Shown one piece after another: positions 35,697 to 42,234 of a stretch of 64,000 nt of DNA (positions within the stretch are counted from its first letter, which is position 1; every line of letters begins with the position of its first letter). The position numbers and the translations under genes were made by a program. The DNA is from Lysobacter changpingensis (GTDB lineage Bacteria > Pseudomonadota > Gammaproteobacteria > Xanthomonadales > Xanthomonadaceae), in NCBI RefSeq assembly GCF_017308985.1, contig NZ_JADWPE010000002.1, forward strand, positions 434,001 through 498,000, in the 5' to 3' direction. The notes beneath the pieces are model-generated. The model was given only the letters and a program-made list of their open reading frames with translations, was not told the origin of the DNA and made no database searches.

Positions 35697-35769
35697 CCCG
35701 GGTAAGCGAAGCGCACCCGGGATTGAGGCGCGGCAGCTTCCCCGGGTGCGCTTCGCTTACCCGGGCTAC
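35693..35769. repeat. GTAG-type REP pair (inverted)
   Basis: A GTAG unit (GTAGCCCGGGTAAGCGAAGC ...) and its inverted mate ending GGGCTAC, with a 20-base spacer. Both arms are identical to those at 756-840. It sits between the dioxygenase gene and the convergent LysR gene. Confidence 0.93.
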
Positions 35770-35867
35770 AGAAGCTTTGAACCACAGGTGCATCACTGCA
35801 CCGTGTGTTTGCCGTTGGCCCTTCGTTCCCCCTCGACCCCTCTTCCGATGGATAGGGACTTCAGAAC

Positions 35868-36785
35868 TCAAGTACGCGAATCCATTTCCCAAGGCGGGTC
35901 CGCAAACTTCTCCGCCAGGAAATCCACGAACGCCCGCACGCGTGGCGGCACCAGGCGCCGCTGCGGCATCACCGCGTAGATGCCGCTTTCGGCGATCGGG
36001 TAATCCTGCAGCACCTGCACCAGGCGGCCTTCGCGCAGGTCGCGGCTGGCGTGCCAGTTCGAATGGATGGCGATGCCCATTCCCGCGACCGCACCATCGC
36101 GCACGAGTTCGCCGTAATTCGTCTCCATGCGACCGCGCACGCGCACCACGATCTCTCCGCCAGAGCCATCGCCGAAACGCCATACGTCCTGCCGCCCCTG
36201 GCTGCCGACCAGCAGCACGCATTCGTGTTCGACCAGATCCTGCGGCGTGCGCGGCGTGCCGTGGCGACGCAGGTAGTCAGGCGAGGCGCACACCACGCGC
36301 CGGTTCACCGCGAGCTTGCGCGCGACCAGCGAGGAGTCGTCGAGCGCGCCGATGCGGATCGCCAGGTCGACGCCGGCGCTGACCAGATCGACCATCTGGT
36401 CGGTGAGGTTGATGCTGAGCTTCACGCGCGGATGCAGCGCGAGGAACTCGGGCAGCAGCGGCGACAGGTACTGGCGCCCGAACGACGCCGACGCGGTGAC
36501 GCGCAACGTGCCGCTGATTTCCGCGGCGGCCTGCCGCAGACCGCCGGTGAGCGCCTCCAGGTCTTCCACCAGCGGCCGCCCCTGCTCCGCAAGCGCGGCG
36601 CCTTCGGGCGTGGCGTGCAGGCGGCGCGTGGTGCGGTGGAGCAGGCGCACGCCGAGGTCGCGCTCCAGCCGCTTGAGGCGCTGGCTCGCCACCGCGACCG
36701 ACAGATCGAGGCTGCGCGCGGCTGCGCTGATCGAGCCGAGGTCGAGCACGCGGAGGAACAGGGTGAGGTCGCCTATGCGGTCCAT
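35868..36785 (-). CDS. LysR-family transcriptional regulator
   Basis: A 305-residue LysR-type regulator. The winged helix is at residues 1-60 (ISAAARSLDLSVAVASQRLKRLERDLGVRLLHRTTR) and the two-lobed ligand-binding domain follows, with PRVKLSINLTDQMVDLVSAGVDLAIRIG in its first lobe. The sequence resembles the PecT/DmlR-like LysR group. Divergently transcribed targets are the rule in the family, and the first divergent gene is the MFS transporter at 37311, separated by the heptanucleotide array. The inducer is unknown. Confidence 0.93.
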   Translation of the reverse strand: MDRIGDLTLFLRVLDLGSISAAARSLDLSVAVASQRLKRLERDLGVRLLHRTTRRLHATPEGAALAEQGRPLVEDLEALTGGLRQAAAEISGTLRVTASASFGRQYLSPLLPEFLALHPRVKLSINLTDQMVDLVSAGVDLAIRIGALDDSSLVARKLAVNRRVVCASPDYLRRHGTPRTPQDLVEHECVLLVGSQGRQDVWRFGDGSGGEIVVRVRGRMETNYGELVRDGAVAGMGIAIHSNWHASRDLREGRLVQVLQDYPIAESGIYAVMPQRRLVPPRVRAFVDFLAEKFADPPWEMDSRT

Positions 36786-36796
36786 TGGTCTGGCTC

Positions 36797-37209
36797 GGGA
36801 TTCGGGATTCGGGATTCGGGATTCGGGATTCGGGATTCGGGATTCGGGATTCGGGATTCGGGAATCGGGAATCGGGAATCGGGATTCGGGAATCGGGATT
36901 CGGGATTCGGGATTCGGGATTCGGGAATCGGGATTCGGGATTCGGGATTCGGGATTTGGGATTCGGGATTCGGGATTCGGGAATCGGGAATCGGGATTCG
37001 GGATTCGGGATTCGGGATTCGGGATTCGGGAATCGGGAATCGGGAATCGGGATTCGGGATTCGGGATTCGGGATTCGGGAATCGGGATTCGGGAATCGGG
37101 AATCGGGAATCGGGAATCGGGATTCGGGATTCGGGAATCGGGAATCGGGAATCGGGATTCGGGAATCGGGAATCGGGAATCGGGAATCGGGATTCGGGAT
37201 TCGGGATTC
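36797..37209. repeat. Heptanucleotide tandem array, 59 units of GGGATTC / GGGAATC
   Basis: A 413-base array built of GGGATTC and GGGAATC units, with one GGGATTT, that keeps perfect 7-base phase from end to end (406 = 58 x 7 between first and last GGG). GGG every seven bases with 4-base spacers on the plus strand satisfies the G3-N4 quadruplex pattern many times over. It fills most of the divergent region between the LysR and MFS genes. Because the unit is not a multiple of three, all plus frames stay open through it; these are not proteins. Confidence 0.98.
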
Positions 37210-37310
37210 GTGGATTATCAATGCTTCATTGAAACTCCTTAGCGATCCTGCCGGTTTCCCGACAAGATGCAAGGGCCTAGCCTGCGCGCTTCCCTTCGAA
37301 AGCACGCCCC

Positions 37311-38558
37311 ATGGCCACTCCCCTTCCCGCTTCTCCCGCTGCCGGCACCGCGCCCGGCCGCATGCCGCTGGCGCTGTACGCGCTGACCGCCGGCTCCTTC
37401 GGCATCGGCTGCGCCGAGTTCGTGATCATGGGCCTGCTGCTGCAGGTCGCCGCGGACCTCCATGTCTCGATCGCCGCCGCCGGCATGCTCGTGTCCGGCT
37501 ACGCGCTGGGCGTGTTCGCCGGCGCGCCGATCCTCACGCTGCTCACGCGCCGCATGCCGCGCAAGGCGGTGCTGCTCGCGCTGATGGGCATCTACACCGT
37601 CGGCAATCTCGCCTGCGCGCTCGCGCCGGACTACACGACGCTGATGATCGCCCGCGTCGTCACCTCGCTCACGCACGGCACGTTCTTCGGTGTCGGCGCG
37701 GTGGTCGCCACCGGCTTGGTGCCGGCCGAACGCAAGGCGTCCGCCATCTCGATCATGTTCTCCGGACTGACGCTCGCGACGCTGCTGGGCATGCCGGTTG
37801 GCGCGTGGCTCGGCCTGCATTTCGGCTGGCGTTCGACGTTCTGGGCGATGGGCCTGGTCGGCGTCGTGTCGCTGGCGGTGATCGCGCTGCTGGTGCCGCG
37901 CAGCCGCGACACCAGCGAGCCCGCGCCGCTGCGCGAGGAACTGGCGACGATCGCGCGTCCGCAGGTGCTGCTCGGCCTGCTGATGACGATGCTTGGCTTC
38001 GCCGGCGTGTTCGTGGTGATCACCTACGTGCAGCCGCTGCTGACGTCGCTCACCGGTTTCTCCGACGCTGCGGTGTCGCCGATCCTGCTGGTGTTCGGCG
38101 GCGGCATGGTCGTGGGCAACCTGCTCGGCGGCCGACTCGCCGACCACCGGGCGACGCCCGCGCTGCTCGGCACGCTGTTCGCGCTGGCCGTCGTGCTGGC
38201 GGTGATGAGCTTCGTGCTGCACAGCCCGGTGCTGATGGTCGCCTTCGTCGGCCTGCTCGGCATCGCCGCGTTCGCCACCGTCTCACCGCTGCAACTGCGC
38301 GTGCTAGGTTTCGCCGAGGGTGCCGGGCAGAACCTCGCGTCGAGCTTCAACATCGCCGCGTTCAATCTCGGCAATGCGACCGGCGCGTGGCTCGGCGGCA
38401 TGGTGATCGAACGTGGCCCGGGACTTGCCGCGATCACCTGGGCCGCCGCGCTGGTCACCGCCGCCGGCCTGCTCGTCGCACTGTGGAGCGTGCGGATCGA
38501 GCGTCGCGCCGCGCGCACCGAGGCCCTGCCGCGCGACTGCGCCGCCGAAGCGGCCTGA
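37311..38558 (+). CDS. Major facilitator superfamily efflux transporter
   Basis: A 415-residue inner-membrane protein with twelve hydrophobic helices. Helix 1 carries FGIGCAEFVIMGLL, typical of the AraJ/YdhP-like drug and sugar efflux branch of the MFS, and the loop 2-3 motif is reduced (LLTRRMPRKAVLL). The hydrophilic N-terminal 17 residues are cytoplasmic. It is the likely LysR target across the heptanucleotide array. The substrate is unknown. Two oxidoreductase genes follow on the same strand. Confidence 0.9.
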   Translation: MATPLPASPAAGTAPGRMPLALYALTAGSFGIGCAEFVIMGLLLQVAADLHVSIAAAGMLVSGYALGVFAGAPILTLLTRRMPRKAVLLALMGIYTVGNLACALAPDYTTLMIARVVTSLTHGTFFGVGAVVATGLVPAERKASAISIMFSGLTLATLLGMPVGAWLGLHFGWRSTFWAMGLVGVVSLAVIALLVPRSRDTSEPAPLREELATIARPQVLLGLLMTMLGFAGVFVVITYVQPLLTSLTGFSDAAVSPILLVFGGGMVVGNLLGGRLADHRATPALLGTLFALAVVLAVMSFVLHSPVLMVAFVGLLGIAAFATVSPLQLRVLGFAEGAGQNLASSFNIAAFNLGNATGAWLGGMVIERGPGLAAITWAAALVTAAGLLVALWSVRIERRAARTEALPRDCAAEAA

Positions 38559-38633
38559 CGCACCCGGGTTCACTGAAACGCATCAACGGCGGTGGCACGC
38601 TCGAACGCCGCCGCTTCCTCCCCTCACCCCCAC

Positions 38634-38655
38634 CCTCTTCCGCGCGCGGAAGAGG
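38634..38655. repeat. 22-bp perfect palindrome of the CCCTCACCC...hairpin family
   Basis: CCTCTTCCGCG and its complement form a loop-free palindrome in a leader reading CCCTCACCCCCACC. It resembles the hairpin at 63107-63129 and ends about 20 bases before the aldo/keto reductase start. Confidence 0.7.
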
Positions 38656-38673
38656 CTCCAAGAGGATTCCACG

Positions 38674-39699
38674 ATGGACTTTCGTTATCTCGGCAATTCC
38701 GGCTTCCGCGTTCCCGCACTGAGCTTCGGCACCGGCACGTTCGGCGGCAAAGGGCAGTTGTTCGGTTCGTGGGGCAATACCGATGTCGCCGAAGCGTCGC
38801 GACTGATCGACATCTGCCTCGATGCCGGCCTCAACCTGTTCGACAGCGCCGACGTGTATTCCGGCGGCATGGCCGAAAGCATCCTCGGCGAGGCCATCAA
38901 GGGCCGCCGCGACAAGGTGCTGATCTCGACCAAGGCGACGTTCCGCTTCGACGAGAACGATCCCAACGCCGTCGGTTCGTCGCGCTTCCATCTGCTGCGC
39001 ACGATCGACGCGCAGCTCAAGCGCCTGGGCACCGACTACATCGACCTGTTCCAGCTGCACGGCTTCGATGCGAAGACGCCGGTGGAGGAAACGCTGCGCA
39101 CGCTCGACGATCTCGTGCGCGCGGGCAAGATCCGTTACCTCGGTGTGTCGAACTTCTCCGGCTGGCACCTGATGAAGTCGCTCGCCACCGCCGATCGCTA
39201 CGGCTGGACGCGCTATGTCGCCAACCAGGCGTATTACTCGCTGATCGGTCGCGATTACGAATGGGAGCAGATGCCGCTCGGCCTCGACCAGGGCGTGGGC
39301 GGCGTGATCTGGAGCCCGCTTGGCTGGGGGCGCCTCACCGGCAAGATCCGTCGCAACCAGCCGCGTCCGGAAGTGAGCCGCCTGCCGGGCAGTTCGGATT
39401 TCGGCCCGCCGGTCGACGAGGAACTGCTGTATCGCGTGGTCGATGTGCTCGATGCGATCGCCGCCGAAACCGGCAAGACGGTGCCGCAGATCGCGCTCAA
39501 CTGGCTGCTGCAGCGCCCGACCGTTTCGACCATCGTCATCGGCGCGCGCAACGAGGAACAGCTGAAGCAGAACCTCGGCGCGGTCGGCTGGAACCTCACG
39601 CCCGAACAGGTGGCCGTGCTCGACGAAGCCAGCGCCGTGACGCCGGCCTATCCGTACTGGCACCAGCGCACGTTCGAGCGCAATCCGTCGCCGGTGTGA
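38674..39699 (+). CDS. Aldo/keto reductase
   Basis: A 341-residue NAD(P)H-dependent TIM-barrel oxidoreductase reducing aldehydes or ketones. The tetrad residues are visible: Asp and Tyr in FDSADVYSGG (about residues 52-61), Lys in ISTKATF and His in LFQLHGFD near residue 128; the cofactor segment is VIGARNEEQL. It resembles the YajO/Tas-like bacterial group. ATG 38674 gives the standard opening MDFRYLGNSGFRVPAL; the ORF upstream overlaps the MFS gene in another frame. The physiological substrate is unknown. Confidence 0.92.
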   Translation: MDFRYLGNSGFRVPALSFGTGTFGGKGQLFGSWGNTDVAEASRLIDICLDAGLNLFDSADVYSGGMAESILGEAIKGRRDKVLISTKATFRFDENDPNAVGSSRFHLLRTIDAQLKRLGTDYIDLFQLHGFDAKTPVEETLRTLDDLVRAGKIRYLGVSNFSGWHLMKSLATADRYGWTRYVANQAYYSLIGRDYEWEQMPLGLDQGVGGVIWSPLGWGRLTGKIRRNQPRPEVSRLPGSSDFGPPVDEELLYRVVDVLDAIAAETGKTVPQIALNWLLQRPTVSTIVIGARNEEQLKQNLGAVGWNLTPEQVAVLDEASAVTPAYPYWHQRTFERNPSPV

Positions 39700-39720
39700 T
39701 CGAAACACCCCCGTGATGCT

Positions 39721-39744
39721 CCCTCCCCTGCTCGCAGGGGAGGG
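39721..39744. repeat. Hairpin with arms CCCTCCCCTGC / GCAGGGGAGGG
   Basis: The same 11-bp arms as at 4880-4905, with a 2-base loop, in the 157-base space between the aldo/keto reductase and the next oxidoreductase gene. Confidence 0.75.
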
Positions 39745-39856
39745 CTGGGTCGCGAAGCCGCATCGCGCGAGCCCGGCGCTGACGTCGCCGCAAGACCCTT
39801 CCCACCCTCCCTCTGCGCGCAGGAGGAGGCGACATTCGGACAACGAGAAACCTCAC

Positions 39857-40876
39857 ATGAAAGCCGTCGCCCTCACCCGCTATCTCCCCATCGACGATCC
39901 GCAGTCGCTGCTCGACGTCGAACTTCCCGACCCGCCCGCACCGACCGGTTTCGATCTGCTCGTGCGCGTCGAAGCGGTATCGGTGAACCCCGTCGACACG
40001 AAAGTGCGTTCGCCCAAGCCGCAGGTCGAAGAACAGCCGAAGGTGCTCGGCTATGACGCGGCCGGCATCGTCGAAGCCATCGGCGACAAGGCCACCGAAT
40101 TCAAGCCCGGCGACCGCGTGTACTACGCCGGCGACATCACGCGCCCGGGCAGCAACGCGCAGCTGCAGCTGGTGGATTCGCGCATCGTCGCGCATGCGCC
40201 CAAGACGCTCGATGCCGCGCAGGCTGCCGCGCTGCCGCTGACTGCGCTCACGGCGTGGGAACTGCTGTTCCAGCGCATGCCGTTCGATTCCGAGCACGGC
40301 GGCAAGGGCAAGTCGCTGCTGATCATCGCTGGTGCCGGTGGCGTGGGTTCGATCGCGATCCAGATCGCGCGCCGTGCAGGCTTCACCGTGATCGCCACGG
40401 CGTCGCGCGAAGACACCATCGCGTGGTGTCGCGAACTCGGCGCGCATCACGTCATCGACCATCGCAAGCCGCTGCATGCGCAGTTGAAGGCGCTGGGTTT
40501 TGAAACGGTCGATGCGGCGCTGAATCTGTACGACACGAATCGTTACTGGGAGGAGCTCGGCGAGATCCTCGCGCCGCAGGGCCATGTCGGTTTGATCGTC
40601 GAGCCGAAGGAGCCGGTGCGACTGGGCGACCCGTACAAGTTCAAGTGCATCGGCATCCACTGGGAAATGATGTTCGGCCGCCCGCGCTTCCAGACGCCGG
40701 ACATGGACGAACAGGGCCGCATCCTGGCGCGCGTGGCGCAGCTGATCGACGCGGGCGAACTGCGCGGCACGCAGCGCGACACGCTGTCGCCGATCAACGC
40801 CGGGAACCTGCGCGAGGCGCATCGCCGGCTGGAATCGGGGACTACGATCGGGAAGCTGGTGGTGTCGGGGTGGTGA
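39857..40876 (+). CDS. Zinc-free medium-chain alcohol dehydrogenase / quinone reductase
   Basis: A 339-residue medium-chain dehydrogenase/reductase of the NADPH:quinone-reductase type (the zinc-binding alcohol dehydrogenase family 1 group). It has VEAVSVNPVDTKVR, GYDAAGIVEAIGDKA and the nucleotide motif IIAGAGGVGSIAIQIARRAG near residue 155; no structural-zinc cysteine cluster is seen. The closing GKLVVSGW is typical. Together with the aldo/keto reductase it may detoxify reactive carbonyls under control of the nearby LysR protein; this is inference from proximity. Confidence 0.9.
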   Translation: MKAVALTRYLPIDDPQSLLDVELPDPPAPTGFDLLVRVEAVSVNPVDTKVRSPKPQVEEQPKVLGYDAAGIVEAIGDKATEFKPGDRVYYAGDITRPGSNAQLQLVDSRIVAHAPKTLDAAQAAALPLTALTAWELLFQRMPFDSEHGGKGKSLLIIAGAGGVGSIAIQIARRAGFTVIATASREDTIAWCRELGAHHVIDHRKPLHAQLKALGFETVDAALNLYDTNRYWEELGEILAPQGHVGLIVEPKEPVRLGDPYKFKCIGIHWEMMFGRPRFQTPDMDEQGRILARVAQLIDAGELRGTQRDTLSPINAGNLREAHRRLESGTTIGKLVVSGW

Positions 40877-41007
40877 ACCCAACCCTCTATCTGAGTCGAG
40901 TTCCAGCCCGCACATTCACGGGATTCTTTGCTCCAGGCAAGAACACACACACAAGGTTAAGAAGGACGTGCACCAGCACCCGGACTACATCAACGATCCA
41001 ATGTGAT

Positions 41008-42234
41008 TCAAAGCCCCAGATCTAATCCTTCCTGCTCTCCTTTACCGCGCTCTGTTAGAGCGCATATCAGGCCAGCGAAAATCGTATGCGATGGGTGGTC
41101 TGAAATCCGCAGGATCTCGGCCCGATCGTAATCATTCAAAGGCCTGTGCGCCGACAAAGAAAGCAAGTCAGTAGAACTCATTCTCCAAGGCTGCCATTGC
41201 AAGCCATGCTCTTCCCAGAGTTCAGCGACAGATAGGGCGATGCGAATGCCAGCGGGATCAGGGTCGCAGGAGATCCACAGTGGCGCTGGCGCCACTTTCA
41301 AGAGATTGGAAACTATCGCTCTCCACCACTTTGGAGCAAATCCGGGCAGCCACAACACGCCTTCTTTAGCACCATGCGCACGCGCTGCCTGTTCAAAACT
41401 TGTTCGATTCTCCACCACACGCCAGCAACCCATGGAGCCTTCAATCTTGGCGGCCGCGAAGGTAGCCGGAGTGATTGCGATCGCGTCCGGCACAGCTCGC
41501 AGATCCAGAATACCGTCAGCACATGAAAGTCGTATTGGCGCACGCAACCAGAGGCCCGGCGTGTGAGCCTCGATGCCCAATGTTTCCAAACCAAGTGACT
41601 CGTCCAGCCATTTCCACTCAGCTTCGGTTATCCCTTTAGTGTCATTACGAGCAGCCAATGCAAACTGTCGGCGCGTACCGACTTGGTCTGATGCCAACCA
41701 TGCATCCAGCTTATGGAGCAGGTGCATGCGCCGCAGTTGCAAATCCGGCCGCAGCCCCGACACGCTATCGGCAAGTGCGATCAAGCGTGAGTCCGCGAAG
41801 CCGAGCGTGCGCAGCCGCTGGACGCCTGTTCCTATGTCTAACAGATTTGGCATGCCGAGAGCGGCCTCCAACACCTCGCGACGCAGCCATCTCACGTGCT
41901 GAGGTAACCACTCCCCCTTCCTTATCTGCTCACATAGCTCGACCCATCCCTCTTCAAGCAATGCTTGTAACAGCCTTCGCGCCTCAGCCCATCGTTGCTC
42001 GCCCGCCTTCTGGGACATCGCCTTCCAGGTAAGGGTTCCCTGCTTTCCTGTCCGTAACCGCAACCAAGCCAACGCTAGTTCTCTTTGCTCCTTTGACCAC
42101 GCATCGACGACAATTTGGTGTCCGCTTGCGAAACTTCGCCGTAGACGACGGCGCTCCGATATCCGAGCGCTTTGCAAAGCATGGGATCGTATCCCCCGTC
42201 CATCCGGCGCAGACCACCCATCTATTGTGCTCAC
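41008..42234 (-). CDS. jetD: Wadjet subunit JetD (MksG-like, Toprim-type nuclease subunit)
   Basis: A 408-residue protein, last in the Wadjet-like operon. The N-terminal half is helical and basic, like the DNA-binding arm of JetD/MksG. The C-terminal half shows a Toprim-like acidic site: Glu in VVENRTSF (about 275) and the DxD of WISCDPDPAGIRIA (324 and 326), followed by LQWQPWRMSSTDLL. In characterised Wadjet systems this subunit cuts the plasmid once the SMC motor has extruded it. It starts at GTG 42234, overlapping the jetC stop (GTGA). G+C is low (30-32 of 60 in two sampled stretches) against about 67% in jetC. Confidence 0.82.
   Translation of the reverse strand: MSTIDGWSAPDGRGIRSHALQSARISERRRLRRSFASGHQIVVDAWSKEQRELALAWLRLRTGKQGTLTWKAMSQKAGEQRWAEARRLLQALLEEGWVELCEQIRKGEWLPQHVRWLRREVLEAALGMPNLLDIGTGVQRLRTLGFADSRLIALADSVSGLRPDLQLRRMHLLHKLDAWLASDQVGTRRQFALAARNDTKGITEAEWKWLDESLGLETLGIEAHTPGLWLRAPIRLSCADGILDLRAVPDAIAITPATFAAAKIEGSMGCWRVVENRTSFEQAARAHGAKEGVLWLPGFAPKWWRAIVSNLLKVAPAPLWISCDPDPAGIRIALSVAELWEEHGLQWQPWRMSSTDLLSLSAHRPLNDYDRAEILRISDHPSHTIFAGLICALTERGKGEQEGLDLGL

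Noticed and set aside
35048-35785. Minus-strand ORF with SYKSYKSYK repeats
   Set aside because: It is the translation of the 9-mer array (9 is a multiple of 3) and is antisense to the dioxygenase gene.
36797-37209. Heptanucleotide array as a CRISPR locus
   Set aside because: Units are 7 bases with no spacers, and no cas genes are present.
36051-38722. Long plus-strand ORFs coding GIRDSGFGNRES-type repeats before and into the MFS gene
   Set aside because: The repetitive peptide is only the translation of the heptanucleotide array, open in every plus frame because the 7-base unit lacks stops; the flanking parts are antisense to LysR or out of frame with the MFS gene.
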